From Actinomycetes bacterium (GTDB lineage: Bacteria > Actinomycetota > Actinomycetes > Propionibacteriales > Propionibacteriaceae): a stretch of 51,156 nt of DNA. Positions within the stretch are counted from its first letter, which is position 1. Each line of letters begins with the position of its first letter. The translations under genes and the position numbers were made by a program. Below, piece by piece: positions 41,211 to 51,013 of the stretch. Below the pieces are notes generated by a model. The model searched no databases and was not told the origin of the DNA. It worked only from the letters and a program-made list of their open reading frames with translations. Location of the stretch: NCBI GenBank assembly GCA_023442485.1, contig JAEZZG010000023.1:1-51156 (forward strand). The letters run 5' to 3'.

Positions 41211-41807
41211 GTGGAAATGTCTTCAGACGCAGACGATCTCCTAGATCAGGCCAATGATGGCGCTGATCTAGGAGGATTCACCATCGAGATCAGTCAGTAC
41301 GCTCGGCAAAAGTGGCAAGAGCAGGCGCGGGCAATCGTGGCGCGGAAACTTGATCGACGCGATCATACCCGTCATGAGCTGGAACAGGCATTGCGTAAGA
41401 AAGAGATTCCAGACGATATTGCGGCCGAAATGCTCGACTATTATGAAGAGATCGGTCTCGTCGACGACGCAGATTTTGCTCGCCGCTGGGTTCAGTCACG
41501 GACGAGCTTCAAATCTTTGGGCAAAAGGGCCTTGTGGTTGGAGCTTTATCGCAAAGGTATCTCAAAGACCCTGATCGATGAGGTCCTCGAAGGGGTTAGT
41601 GAAGAAGACGAGTATGAGTTAGCACTGAGGTTTGCTCGATCTCGTCTGGGACGGGTCCGAGGCTTGCCTATGCCGCAGGCCAATAGACGTTTAGCAGGTA
41701 TGCTTGCTCGTAAGGGGTTCCCAGCACAGATCGTGTATTCAGTGACCAAAGAAGTTCTCGACGAACCAGATCGCTGGTCAGACTCTGATTGTCCTGATAT
41801 GTGGTGA
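41211..41807 (+). CDS. recX: RecA regulator RecX
   Basis: RecX caps RecA filaments and modulates their activity. Helical three-motif repeats are visible: KLDRRDHTRHELEQALRKK, YEEIGLVDDADFARRWVQSR and ARKGFPAQIVYSVTKEVL. It has 198 residues. GTG 41211 has GGAG five bases upstream. ATG 41217 is an alternative. It follows recA by 30 bases and is probably co-transcribed under SOS control. Confidence 0.93.
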   Translation: MEMSSDADDLLDQANDGADLGGFTIEISQYARQKWQEQARAIVARKLDRRDHTRHELEQALRKKEIPDDIAAEMLDYYEEIGLVDDADFARRWVQSRTSFKSLGKRALWLELYRKGISKTLIDEVLEGVSEEDEYELALRFARSRLGRVRGLPMPQANRRLAGMLARKGFPAQIVYSVTKEVLDEPDRWSDSDCPDMW

Positions 41808-41852
41808 TGAGGGGGTCCCGGCTCAGCCTCAATTGAGAATCAGGATTTCGAT

Positions 41853-43421
41853 ATGGCGGTTCCAATCTTTGCCGTTGCGGTTACAGGCAACTTGATCTTG
41901 ACGGTGTTGATTTTTCTTTGGGCCAAGTCCGGATCGGGAGTCGTCCCGCCCGCCTCCCAGGCGCCACACGTCCCGACCAAGATCGCAGAAGGTGAGCATG
42001 CAGCTCAGGGAATCTCTGAGGCCCAACAGCAAGCGGATCGAATCATTGCCGATGCTAAGAATGAGCGTGCCGAGTTGCTAGCCTCCCTGCGCAAGGAGTT
42101 TGACGACTTCAGTGAGAGACGCTCTAATCTCGACCGTAGAGAAGAAAGGGTCAGTAACCAAGAGGATTTGTTGCGTGAAGCAACCGCCGAATTGTCTCGT
42201 CGCGAAGCCGAATGTGATCAGCAGCGGGCAGAACTCGACCAACTCAGGGATGAACTAGAACGCGACCGCCTCATCGTCCGGGAACAACTTCAAGACATTG
42301 GCGGCCTGACCGCTCAGGAAGCCCGTGACCAAGTGCTGGCGATGGTCGAACACGAGGCCAAATTAGATTCTGCGCGCTTGGCGAAATCCATCGAGGAAAA
42401 TGCCGTTCGTGACGCAGAACAGATCGCGAAGATGACAGTAGTTTCCGCCATTCAGCGTATCGCGGCTGAGAAGACCTTCGAGGCGGTAGTTTCGACCGTC
42501 GAGATTCCCAGTGACGACATCAAGGGACGCATCATCGGTCGCGAAGGTCGCAACATTCGCACCTTCGAGCAGATCACCGGTGTAGACGTGATGATCGATG
42601 ACACTCCAGGGTCAGTGATGCTTAGTTGTTTCGACCCGGTGCGTCGAGAGATTGCCCGGGCCACGCTGGTTGATCTCGTTGCCGATGGACGTATTCATCC
42701 GGCTCGAATCGAAGAATCCTATGCGCGCAATTCAGCTATGATTGCCGATCGGTGCCTCAGGGCTGCCGAAGATGCTTGCACCGAAGTTGGGATCTCAGAT
42801 CTGGACAATGGTTTGTTGAGCTATCTGGGGGCGCTTCGATACCGCACGTCCTACGGGCAGAACGTCCTAGAACATCTCGTTGAATCGGCCAAGTTGGCTG
42901 CCGCGATGGCGTCCGAACTCGGGTTGGACACTACCTTGTGTAAGCGAGCTGCTTTCTTACATGACATCGGCAAAGCCGTCACCCATAAGGTTGAAGGAAG
43001 TCACGCGGCTTTGGGTGCGGACCTGGCTCGCCGATTCGGGGAATCCGACGAGATCGTCCATGCCATCGCCGCTCACCACAACGAAATCCCGGCAACATCG
43101 GTGGTTGATGTGCTCACCCAAGCAGCGGACGCTATCTCTGGATCAAGGCCGGGTGCTAGGCGTGAGAGTCTCGAAGCATACGTGCAACGTTTGGAAAAAC
43201 TGGAGAATATCGCCACCCAGTATCCGGGTGTGGAGCGTGCCTTTGCGATGCAGGCCGGCCGTGAAATCCGGGTCATGGTCGAACCAACCGTGGTTAGCGA
43301 CGACGACGCAGTTGTCTTAGCGCGCGACATCGCCAGGCACATCCGCTCCGACCTCACCTATCCAGGGGGAATCACCGTCACGGTCGTGCGTGAATCTCGC
43401 GTAACCGAGATTGCCTACTGA
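41853..43421 (+). CDS. rny: Ribonuclease Y
   Basis: A membrane-anchored endoribonuclease initiating mRNA decay. The N-terminal membrane helix (LILTVLIFLWA), a long charged coiled coil (about residues 45-200), the KH domain (IKGRIIGREGRNIRTFE) and the HD domain (HDIGKAVTHK, with His370-Asp371) appear in order. It has 522 residues, normal for the family. AGGA lies about eight bases upstream of ATG 41853. Its presence in an actinobacterium is notable, as many members of the phylum rely on RNase E and J. Confidence 0.94.
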   Translation: MAVPIFAVAVTGNLILTVLIFLWAKSGSGVVPPASQAPHVPTKIAEGEHAAQGISEAQQQADRIIADAKNERAELLASLRKEFDDFSERRSNLDRREERVSNQEDLLREATAELSRREAECDQQRAELDQLRDELERDRLIVREQLQDIGGLTAQEARDQVLAMVEHEAKLDSARLAKSIEENAVRDAEQIAKMTVVSAIQRIAAEKTFEAVVSTVEIPSDDIKGRIIGREGRNIRTFEQITGVDVMIDDTPGSVMLSCFDPVRREIARATLVDLVADGRIHPARIEESYARNSAMIADRCLRAAEDACTEVGISDLDNGLLSYLGALRYRTSYGQNVLEHLVESAKLAAAMASELGLDTTLCKRAAFLHDIGKAVTHKVEGSHAALGADLARRFGESDEIVHAIAAHHNEIPATSVVDVLTQAADAISGSRPGARRESLEAYVQRLEKLENIATQYPGVERAFAMQAGREIRVMVEPTVVSDDDAVVLARDIARHIRSDLTYPGGITVTVVRESRVTEIAY

Positions 43422-43531
43422 ATCGGCTCCGGCACCGACGGCGTGGAGGCTGACCGGTCTTTTTGCTAGAGTCCAGGAGTTCGAGATCTGCCGACATCCC
43501 CGTCGGCAATGTCGCAGAAGGTTGGATCAAA

Positions 43532-44998
43532 ATGACGGTTGGTGACACCCGCACCTACTCGGTGGTGACCTATGGCTGCCAGATGAATCAGCACGACTCG
43601 GAGCGAATCTCCGGTTTGCTCGAGACTGCCGGTTTGACGCGTTTCCACGGCGATCTAGGCATTGAATCTGCCCCGGACGTCATTGTCTTCAATACCTGTG
43701 CGGTGCGCGAGAACGCCGACAATCGTCTCTACGGGAATCTCGGCCATGTGGCAGATATCAAACGCAACCATCCAGGGATGCAGATTGCCGTCGGCGGGTG
43801 CATGGCTCAAAAAGACAAGAATCTAATCATCGAAAAAGCCCCGTGGGTAGATGTCGTTTTTGGCACCCACAACATCGGTTCGTTGCCGCTGCTGCTGGAG
43901 AGGGCACGGATTGAAAACGAAGCCCAGGTGGAGATCGTCGACGCTCTCCAGACCTTCCCGTCGAATCTCCCGACCCGCCGCGAATCCGACTACGCCGCCT
44001 GGGTGTCGATTTCGGTCGGTTGCAACAATACCTGCACCTTCTGCATCGTCCCGTCGCTGCGCGGGAAAGAGGTTGATCGCAGGCCAGGCGAGATTCTCGC
44101 CGAGATCGAGATGCTGGTTGATCAAGGAGTTCAGGAGATCACTCTGCTGGGCCAGAACGTCAACTCCTACGGGGTGGAGTTCGGTGACCGGCAAGCGTTC
44201 AGCAAGTTGCTGCGTGCCTGCGGGGACATTCCCGGTTTGGAGCGGGTTCGTTTCACCTCGCCCCATCCTGCAGCTTTCACTGACGACGTCATTGACGCGA
44301 TGGCCGAAACCTGGAATGTGATGCCCTCCTTGCACATGCCACTGCAGTCAGGCTCCGACCGGATCTTGAAGGCCATGCGTCGTTCCTACCGGCAGCAGCG
44401 TTTCTTGACGATTCTGGACAAGGTGCGCGCCAAGATTCCGCACGCGGCGATCACCACCGACATCATCGTTGGGTTCCCAGGCGAAACTGAAGAGGACTTC
44501 CAATCCACCCTAGATACTGTCGCCCAGGCACGTTTCTCTGCGGCATTCACCTTCATCTATTCCAAACGCCCCGGAACTCCTGCAGCGGTGATGGACGACC
44601 AGGTCGATCCCGCCGTGGTCCACGACCGCTACAACCAGCTCGTCGAGTTAGTCAACGACATCGCCTGGGAAGAGAACAAGAAGTTCGTAGGTGAAGATGT
44701 CGAGGTCATGTTTTCGGTCGGAGAGGGACGCAAAGATGAGCACACCCAGCGTCTATCAGGCCGTTGTCGCGATAACCGGCTCATCCACGTCGCTACCCCA
44801 AATGATCCGACCCTGATCCCTCGCCCAGGAGATATCGGCACGGTGAAAGTGACCTATGCTGCCCCCCATCATCTCGTGGCGGATTCACCGATCACCGATT
44901 TACGTCGCACTCGGGGCGGGGACGCGTGGGAGCGAGCCCAGTCGACACCAGAGCCTTCGGGTGTGGCCCTGGGGATGCCGAAGATTCGCTCGGCCTAG
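43532..44998 (+). CDS. miaB: tRNA-2-methylthio-N6-dimethylallyladenosine synthase
   Basis: A radical-SAM enzyme adding a methylthio group at A37 of tRNAs reading UNN codons. The UPF0004 domain has TYGCQMNQHDSERISG, the radical-SAM Cys residues are 164, 168 and 171 (CNNTCTFC), and a TRAM domain ends the chain. ATG 43532 gives 488 residues. An in-frame start at 43463 would add a segment unlike the family. TAGAGT at 43467-43472 and a small GCCGAC-N6-GTCGGC hairpin lie upstream. It is the second methylthiotransferase in this window besides rimO. Confidence 0.94.
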   Translation: MTVGDTRTYSVVTYGCQMNQHDSERISGLLETAGLTRFHGDLGIESAPDVIVFNTCAVRENADNRLYGNLGHVADIKRNHPGMQIAVGGCMAQKDKNLIIEKAPWVDVVFGTHNIGSLPLLLERARIENEAQVEIVDALQTFPSNLPTRRESDYAAWVSISVGCNNTCTFCIVPSLRGKEVDRRPGEILAEIEMLVDQGVQEITLLGQNVNSYGVEFGDRQAFSKLLRACGDIPGLERVRFTSPHPAAFTDDVIDAMAETWNVMPSLHMPLQSGSDRILKAMRRSYRQQRFLTILDKVRAKIPHAAITTDIIVGFPGETEEDFQSTLDTVAQARFSAAFTFIYSKRPGTPAAVMDDQVDPAVVHDRYNQLVELVNDIAWEENKKFVGEDVEVMFSVGEGRKDEHTQRLSGRCRDNRLIHVATPNDPTLIPRPGDIGTVKVTYAAPHHLVADSPITDLRRTRGGDAWERAQSTPEPSGVALGMPKIRSA

Positions 44999-45060
44999 TG
45001 GCCGGTGACGCCGTCTGCGTCCGGGAACCGCAGTCTTGCCCTGAGGACGACAATCCTAAG

Positions 45061-45091
45061 ACGGCTAGGAGGCGTTGTGCCCCCTAGCCGT
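45061..45091. terminator. Hairpin between convergent miaB and gatY
   Basis: ACGGCTAGG (45061-45069) pairs with CCTAGCCGT (45083-45091), with further G-C pairs inside. No T-tract is present. Its convergent position suggests a bidirectional terminator. Confidence 0.6.
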
Positions 45092-45149
45092 GGTAGCTCC
45101 CGGTATCGCGGCTATTGACGACAGGTCTCTCACGCCATGTCGGGATCAT

Positions 45150-45986
45150 CTAGGTCAGCTGGTAGCACCGCAAGAGGCGGGCAGTCTCCGCCTGCATCGC
45201 CTGGGCTGCTGTCTTGGACCACTTCCGAGAATCAACCATCTCCGGGTGATCGGCCAAGGCCTGGCGAACCTGGGTGGTGAACACCTTGTTCAGATGGGTT
45301 GAGACATTCACCTTGGTGATTCCCGCCCTAATCGCCGCTTGCATAGTGGCGTCACTGACGCCAGACGATCCATGTAAAACCAGAGGCACCGGCACCTGGG
45401 TCGACAACTGAGTGATCAAGTCCAGGTCGAGTTGGGCATCACGGGTAGTCATGGCGTGGGAACTGCCCACAGCCACCGCCAGCAAATCCACCTTAGTGTC
45501 AGCGACGAATTGCGCCGCATCTGCCGGGTCAGTCCGGGCGGTGGGGGAATGCACTCCGTCTTTGCCACCTACTTCACCCAACTCGGCCTCAATCGAGATC
45601 CCGTTGTCGTGGCACCACTGGGCAACCTTGACGGTGGTGGCACGGTTTTCTTCGTCGGGCAAGTGGGAGCCGTCGTACATGATGGAGGTGAAGCCGAGGT
45701 TGATTGCTTCTTGGATTAGCTCCAGGCTCTTGGCGTGGTCTAGGTGTACGCAAACCCTGGCAGGCGATTTTCGGGCCAGCCACAACGTGCTCAAAGCGAT
45801 GGGAGCCAAATCGTTGCGGTGGAATTTCACGGCATTTTCGCTGATCTGCAACACGATGGGAAGATTCACCTGCTCAGCGGCGGCGATCAGAATCTCGGCG
45901 TGTTCCAAGTGAATGACGTTGAATGCGCCTAATCCCACGTTGGCTGCTCGAGCGTCGTGGGCTAAGCGATGCAAAGGTGCAAGCAT
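45150..45986 (-). CDS. gatY: Class II fructose/tagatose-1,6-bisphosphate aldolase
   Basis: Cleaves tagatose (or fructose) 1,6-bisphosphate to DHAP and glyceraldehyde 3-phosphate using zinc. The metal site is in VHLDHAKS. AELGEVGGKDG and AVGSSHAM follow, and LHGSSGV binds substrate phosphate. It has 278 residues. It is the last gene of the gat operon, two bases after the sugar kinase. No gatZ-like partner is present. The tagatose preference is inferred from the operon. Confidence 0.87.
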   Translation of the reverse strand: MLAPLHRLAHDARAANVGLGAFNVIHLEHAEILIAAAEQVNLPIVLQISENAVKFHRNDLAPIALSTLWLARKSPARVCVHLDHAKSLELIQEAINLGFTSIMYDGSHLPDEENRATTVKVAQWCHDNGISIEAELGEVGGKDGVHSPTARTDPADAAQFVADTKVDLLAVAVGSSHAMTTRDAQLDLDLITQLSTQVPVPLVLHGSSGVSDATMQAAIRAGITKVNVSTHLNKVFTTQVRQALADHPEMVDSRKWSKTAAQAMQAETARLLRCYQLT

Positions 45987-45988
45987 TT

Positions 45989-46924
45989 TTAGATCTTTTC
46001 TACTTCAATATCGGACACGAGTTCATTGGCGACGGCGGGATCTATCTCTCCCGCCACGGGCGATAGCACCGCAGCGGCAGACCAGGCGATGGCTCGAATG
46101 AGGGCCTGGTGCAGCTCGGTGACGTTGAGCTCTTTGGCCCTAGCCAAACTGACGGCCAAAGCTGCTACGACGGCATCCCCGGCGCCAGTCGGATTCCCTC
46201 GCAAACTGCGATTCAGCCTCGCTGCCCAATAGTGGCCGCGAATACCTAAAACCAGCCCTTCAGCCCCGCGTGAAGCCACGATGGATTTAGCGCCGGCGTC
46301 TAGCAGATAATCGATCCCGTCTTTGAGACTGTGTTTTCCGGTGGCCTCAGCTAGCTCGTGGTGGTTGGGTTTGCACACGTCTGCACCGGCTTCGGCTGCG
46401 CTGATCAACGACCTTCCAGACGTGTCCACAATCACGCGGGCTCCCAGGCTTTGACTAGCTCGAATGATCGGGGAGACATCAGAGGTGAAGCACGATCCAG
46501 GTGGAAGCGAACCGCTGATGGTCACGACGTCACCTGGCGCACATCCGGCCGTGATTTCTTGGCGTAGCTGTTGCCAGTAGGTAGCGCTCACAGGCTCCCC
46601 GAATTCATTGAACATGGTGGTGTCGCAATCATCGACGACGGCGATGGTGCGTCGGCTCTGATGCGGAACTGTGGTCCAGTGTTGAACAATGTCTGGCGAC
46701 AACTGCGCAAGCAGGTGCGAAATCTGTTGCCCGTTGGAGCCACCGAGAAACCCGTAAGTGTGGGTTTGTTCTTGGTGTTGGGCTGCGAGGCGGGCAACAT
46801 TGATTCCTTTGCCACCCGGACGCTCAGCGACCAGCCGGGCACGGTTGACCCCGTGCACGGTGATCTGGTCAAGCTGATAGGTGATGTCCAACGCCGGATT
46901 CGGTGTTAGACAGTGCACACTCAT
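45989..46924 (-). CDS. PfkB-family phosphosugar kinase (tagatose-6-phosphate/1-phosphofructokinase-like)
   Basis: Phosphorylates a ketohexose phosphate, in this operon most likely tagatose 6-phosphate to the 1,6-bisphosphate. The LacC/FruK-type N-terminus is CLTPNPALDITYQLD, GGKGINVAR binds substrate, and the catalytic C-terminal motif is NPTGAGDAVVAAL. It has 311 residues. The ATG overlaps the dehydrogenase stop (ATGA). Distinguishing tagatose-6-phosphate kinase from 1-phosphofructokinase needs biochemistry. Confidence 0.86.
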   Translation of the reverse strand: MSVHCLTPNPALDITYQLDQITVHGVNRARLVAERPGGKGINVARLAAQHQEQTHTYGFLGGSNGQQISHLLAQLSPDIVQHWTTVPHQSRRTIAVVDDCDTTMFNEFGEPVSATYWQQLRQEITAGCAPGDVVTISGSLPPGSCFTSDVSPIIRASQSLGARVIVDTSGRSLISAAEAGADVCKPNHHELAEATGKHSLKDGIDYLLDAGAKSIVASRGAEGLVLGIRGHYWAARLNRSLRGNPTGAGDAVVAALAVSLARAKELNVTELHQALIRAIAWSAAAVLSPVAGEIDPAVANELVSDIEVEKI

Positions 46925-47988
46925 GATTGGTCACCACCCGTGGTGAACATCACCTTGAGGCGTTGTTCACCGGGGCTGACGAGAACGGAGAACCCCTTTG
47001 CAGCCTCCTCAAGTGGGAAGACATGGGTGACTAGCTTATCGACGTCCTCAGCCATCTCAGCCAGAAGCTTGGGGGCCTCTCGCCATTCCTGACCGGGGAA
47101 TGGCGATGAATACGACATCCACGACCCTTGCACATGGAGTTCTTTGCGCAGCAGGTACTCGTACTCGCTGACTGAGAGCTCCAGCTCCTGACCAGGGGTG
47201 CCGATCAATACCACTTCGGCATTATTTCCAGCCAGTTCCAAGGCCTGCTTTCGGGTAGCCACCACCCCTGCAGTCTCGATCACAAGGGTGGGTTTATGGT
47301 GTTTGCTGAAATGATCATGGACATCGTCGACTGCCGAGTTTAGGACGTAGTCACTGCCGAGTTGGTTGGCCATGTCCAGGGCCCACGGGTTGATGTCGAC
47401 CATCGTGATTGATCCCACATTGCGCGCCTTCAACGCGATCAAAGCCATCAAACCGATCACTCCACTCCCCAGAATCAAGGCATGGGTGGCGGCTGTGGTG
47501 GTGGCCATCGAGATCCCGTGAAGTGCCACGGTCAGTGGTTCGACGAGGGCGCCAAGTTTGAGTGGGAGGTGGTCGAGACGAACCAGATTGCGCGCAGGCA
47601 CCAACACATACTCGGCCAGTGCCCCCTGCTGACGTGACCCAATAAATGAGTACCGTCCGCACTGTGAAGGATGCCCGCTGAGGCAGTCTTCACAATTGTG
47701 GCAGGGGACCAAGGGGGCCACGGCGACGTTGGTGTTGATCCACTGCGGGTCAACACCAGAGCCGATCGAGACTACGGTTCCAGAGAACTCGTGACCGAGA
47801 ACTTGCGGGAAACTATGGACGGCTCCGTTGAAATACCGTGGAATATCCGATCCGCAGATTCCGCAGAAGGCAACCTTGACGAGGGCTTCACCAGCCGCCG
47901 GCACAGGGATCTCCACTCGTTCATAACTGAACTCTTCGACCCCTGTGACGGCTACTGCGAGCATAGTTTTGCTACAGGTATCACTCAT
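46921..47988 (-). CDS. gatD: Galactitol-1-phosphate 5-dehydrogenase-like zinc dehydrogenase
   Basis: A medium-chain zinc alcohol dehydrogenase probably oxidising galactitol 1-phosphate to tagatose 6-phosphate. The catalytic zinc ligands are Cys45 (GICGSD) with His66-Glu67 (GHEFSG), and the structural site has Cys96, Cys99, Cys102 and Cys110. Characteristic GatD segments QCGRYSFIGS and GSWMSYSSPFPGQEW are present. ATG 47988 is 17 bases after gatC and gives 355 residues. A longer frame would overlap gatC. Confidence 0.88.
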   Translation of the reverse strand: MSDTCSKTMLAVAVTGVEEFSYERVEIPVPAAGEALVKVAFCGICGSDIPRYFNGAVHSFPQVLGHEFSGTVVSIGSGVDPQWINTNVAVAPLVPCHNCEDCLSGHPSQCGRYSFIGSRQQGALAEYVLVPARNLVRLDHLPLKLGALVEPLTVALHGISMATTTAATHALILGSGVIGLMALIALKARNVGSITMVDINPWALDMANQLGSDYVLNSAVDDVHDHFSKHHKPTLVIETAGVVATRKQALELAGNNAEVVLIGTPGQELELSVSEYEYLLRKELHVQGSWMSYSSPFPGQEWREAPKLLAEMAEDVDKLVTHVFPLEEAAKGFSVLVSPGEQRLKVMFTTGGDQS

Positions 47989-48004
47989 TATCGACTGCTC
48001 GGCT

Positions 48005-49366
48005 CTATTCGGTGACGGCTGGGACGCGATAGAGCGTCTTCCGACGGTACTTGATGTATGTGTAGACGAAGCAGAACACATAGAAGGCGAGAATGACGAT
48101 CCATCCGATGCTGATCTTCAGTGACGCCCCATTCGTCAGCAAATAGGTGATCGGACTGCCCGCCTGATCCAGCGATGTGACCTCAGACGCGTTGTTGAGC
48201 AGGCCGGTGTTTTGAGCCAGTTGAGTTTGCAGGCCAATCATTTGGTTCGCAATCCAGATCGTGATGACCATGATCACAGAACCTGAAATGAGGGTGCGGA
48301 ATAGGTTGCCCGCGTGGACGCCGACGGCAATCGCGACGAAGAAACCGATAGTGGCAAGGTCCCCGAAGGGAAGCACCCGGTTACCTGGTACCAGGGCAGC
48401 TAGCAGCACGGTGAGCGGGACGAAGATGAGAGAGGCAGAGATGACGTTGGGATGGCCGAGGAGTAGTGCAGGGTCGAGGCCGATCTTGTAGTCAGAGTTG
48501 GAGAAACGCTTTTGTAGAAGCTCACGGGCAGCGTTCGCGATCGGCATCAAACCTTCCATGATCAGTTTGACAACCATCGGCATCAGCAACATGACAGCAC
48601 CCATCTTGATGCCTAGCTGCAAAGACTCTCCGATGGGGTAGCGGGCCAGCAACCCGATGATGAAACCGAGGATGGTGCCGATGATGAGCGGCTCCCCAAA
48701 GGGGCCGACCTTCTCTTCCAGTTTTTGGGTGCTGAAGTTGATGTTGCGAATACCGGGAATCTTGTCCAAGAGATCATTGATGGGTGTGGCGACGATACCC
48801 ATGTAGGCGGAGGTGCCGTGTGGGATCGCGACACCTTCCAGTCCGAAGAATTCATCCGTCACAGGCCCCCACATATCGCCGAGTTTGTAGGCGATGATGG
48901 CGTGGATGACAACACCGGCGATACCCCACCAGAAGCTGCCGGTTGCGATCTGGAGCAGTGCACCAGTGAACGCCATGTGCCAGATATTCCAGATGTCGAC
49001 GTTGAGTACGCGAGTAGCTCGGACCAACAACATGATGATATTGACGGCGATAGCGACCGGGATAGCGATCAGACCCATCGGTGAGGCCCAGGCCATCGGT
49101 GAGGTGCCAGGCCAGCCGAGGTCAACCACGTTGAGACCGAGGTTGAAGTTGCGTGCCATCGCCTCGGCCGCTGGACCGAGTGCGTTAGTCAACAGCCCGA
49201 TGACCAGGCCGATGCCGATGAAGCCAACACCGATTGTCAAACCGGCTTTGAGTGACTTTCCGATCCCTTGGCGTAGTAGAAGACCAAGGATCAAGATGAC
49301 GATCGGGAGCATGACGCTTGCACCCAAATCGACGATGTATTGGATGACTTGATAAAAGGTGTCCAT
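48005..49366 (-). CDS. gatC: PTS system galactitol-type EIIC permease
   Basis: The membrane channel subunit of a galactitol-type PTS. The start YQVIQYIVDLGASVMLPIVI and segments GFIGIGLVIGLL and LLLGHPNVISASLIFVPLTV are typical of EIIC-GAT. About ten hydrophobic segments are visible. ATG 49366 gives 453 residues, with AAAGGA about ten bases upstream. It follows gatB by 84 bases and precedes gatD. Confidence 0.92.
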   Translation of the reverse strand: MDTFYQVIQYIVDLGASVMLPIVILILGLLLRQGIGKSLKAGLTIGVGFIGIGLVIGLLTNALGPAAEAMARNFNLGLNVVDLGWPGTSPMAWASPMGLIAIPVAIAVNIIMLLVRATRVLNVDIWNIWHMAFTGALLQIATGSFWWGIAGVVIHAIIAYKLGDMWGPVTDEFFGLEGVAIPHGTSAYMGIVATPINDLLDKIPGIRNINFSTQKLEEKVGPFGEPLIIGTILGFIIGLLARYPIGESLQLGIKMGAVMLLMPMVVKLIMEGLMPIANAARELLQKRFSNSDYKIGLDPALLLGHPNVISASLIFVPLTVLLAALVPGNRVLPFGDLATIGFFVAIAVGVHAGNLFRTLISGSVIMVITIWIANQMIGLQTQLAQNTGLLNNASEVTSLDQAGSPITYLLTNGASLKISIGWIVILAFYVFCFVYTYIKYRRKTLYRVPAVTE

Positions 49367-49450
49367 AATTGGCGTTGTCCTTTCGCGAGGATACATACGG
49401 GTGTCGCCTAGGTCCAAGTAGGCGGCACCCCATCTAAGACTCGGATGGTC

Positions 49451-49729
49451 TTAGCGCAAGGCGTTGAGGATGTCTTGTTCAGTTTTCTCGATGCCGATCC
49501 CGGAGATGAAGGCAATCCCGTGGATGACCGGGACTCCGTAATCGCGGGAGACCTTCGCGGTCGTGACGATAAGGTCTGCCTGAGCTGCCTGGCTTCCAAG
49601 CTCGCTGATGCGGCACTGACTCACGTCAGCGTCAATGTGGTTGGCTTTGAGCAGCTCTCTGATTCGGTTGGCTGCAACCGTTGAAGTGGCTACTGCACCA
49701 CCACAAGCAACCAGTACTTTCTTCATCAT
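49451..49729 (-). CDS. gatB: PTS system galactitol-type EIIB
   Basis: A cytoplasmic phosphocarrier that receives phosphate from EIIA and passes it to the sugar. The phosphorylated cysteine is in KKVLVACGGAVATSTV at residue 9. It has 92 residues, normal for the family. Either of two adjacent ATGs could start it. It lies between gatA and gatC in the operon. Confidence 0.92.
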   Translation of the reverse strand: MMKKVLVACGGAVATSTVAANRIRELLKANHIDADVSQCRISELGSQAAQADLIVTTAKVSRDYGVPVIHGIAFISGIGIEKTEQDILNALR

Positions 49730-49755
49730 GTTCTCTTTCTTGTTCGGTGTAGTGG

Positions 49756-50217
49756 TTAGTCAAATACGTTGAAGTGTGAATCGAGGACAGAGACGATGGC
49801 GTCTGCGGTCTTAGCGGTTTTAATCTGTCCTAAGAAATCGTCGCTTTGAATCTTCGCGATTAGCTGGGACAGCAGGGTCACATGCTGAGTCCCGTCGCTC
49901 AGAACTAAGAGGAATACGACGGTGACGTCGATCAGAGAGTCGGGGTCTGCCCCCATTTCATGGAATTGAACAGGTGTGTCGAGGGTTGCTACCGCGATGG
50001 TGTTGGTGGATACATACTGTGCTGAGGTGTGGGGGATTGCGACCCCACCCGGGACCGGCAAAGCGGTGGGGAACTCGGCTTCGCGGTCAAGTAGGGCCTG
50101 ATAGTAGTCGTCGGAGGCAAAACCTTCGGCACGCACGGCGTCGGCCATGATTTTGAGTAGCTCTTCTCGCGAATCGACTTTCAGGTGCGCGAACATGAGG
50201 TCACGATGGAATTTCAT
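49756..50217 (-). CDS. gatA: PTS system EIIA component (fructose/galactitol type)
   Basis: Accepts phosphate from HPr and transfers it to EIIB. The active-site His63 is in GGVAIPHTSAQY, the PTS_EIIA type-2 signature. It has 153 residues. It starts one base after the DeoR-family regulator and is the first structural gene of the operon. Confidence 0.92.
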   Translation of the reverse strand: MKFHRDLMFAHLKVDSREELLKIMADAVRAEGFASDDYYQALLDREAEFPTALPVPGGVAIPHTSAQYVSTNTIAVATLDTPVQFHEMGADPDSLIDVTVVFLLVLSDGTQHVTLLSQLIAKIQSDDFLGQIKTAKTADAIVSVLDSHFNVFD

Positions 50218-50218
50218 C

Positions 50219-50989
50219 TCAGTTACTTTCGATGACTAGGACTTCGACATCGGCTTGATCGAGCTGATGCTGCAATTCTTGATCAAGCTCGCCGTTGACG
50301 ATGAGCAAATCGAGGTCCTCGAATCCGGCGACCTTGTGTACTGCTACCGAGTTGAACTTGGTGTCGTCAATCATGAAAACCACACTTCCGCAGTGCCGGA
50401 TTGCAGTTTGGGAGGCGGCAACCTCGAAGAGGTTGGGGTTTGTCATTCCGGTGTCGGGGTGAATCCCCACACAACTGAAAAACCCTTTGTCCATATTGAT
50501 GTTGCTGAGGGTGGCTTCGGTGATGGGGCCGACGAGAGCCTGTTCATTGTTGCGAAGTGACCCGCCGGGGACGAGTACCGAGATGTTGGGGTCTTGGGCG
50601 AGGGTGGAGACGATCGGGATCGAGTTAGTGACGACGGTCAGATGTAGGCCTCGGTTGATCAGCGCCTCGGCGAGTGCCATCGTTGTCGTCCCGTAGTCGA
50701 GAAAGATCGTCGAGTTGTCTTTGATCTGCTCAACCGCGGCCTTAGCCATCGCGTTTTTCGCCGACTGATTCTTCGAGCGACGCCGCTCATAGGCACTCTC
50801 AGGTGTGCTTCGGGGGATGGTGGCTCCACCGTGAACCTTGAGGATGCGCCCTTGCTCGTGCAGGTCGATGAGGTCTTTCCGAATGGTCTCCACGGACACG
50901 TCAAACAGACGGCTCAAGGTTGTTGCTTTGACTTTCTTTTGTTGCCGCACCAGCTCAACGATTTTGTTTTGGCGCTCCGACATATCCAT
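50219..50989 (-). CDS. DeoR-family regulator of the gat operon
   Basis: A GatR/AgaR-like repressor, probably responding to a phosphorylated intermediate. The N-terminal helix-turn-helix includes MSERQNKIVELVRQQKKVKA and SVETIRKDLIDLHEQGRI. The sensor domain has FLDYGTTTMAL and a late MIDDTKF. ATG 50989 has AAGGAGG seven bases upstream and gives 256 residues. A longer frame from 51043 adds residues before this signal. It heads the operon and probably regulates it, including itself. Confidence 0.9.
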   Translation of the reverse strand: MDMSERQNKIVELVRQQKKVKATTLSRLFDVSVETIRKDLIDLHEQGRILKVHGGATIPRSTPESAYERRRSKNQSAKNAMAKAAVEQIKDNSTIFLDYGTTTMALAEALINRGLHLTVVTNSIPIVSTLAQDPNISVLVPGGSLRNNEQALVGPITEATLSNINMDKGFFSCVGIHPDTGMTNPNLFEVAASQTAIRHCGSVVFMIDDTKFNSVAVHKVAGFEDLDLLIVNGELDQELQHQLDQADVEVLVIESN

Positions 50990-51013
50990 TGATCCACCTC
51001 CTTGTGGTATCAG

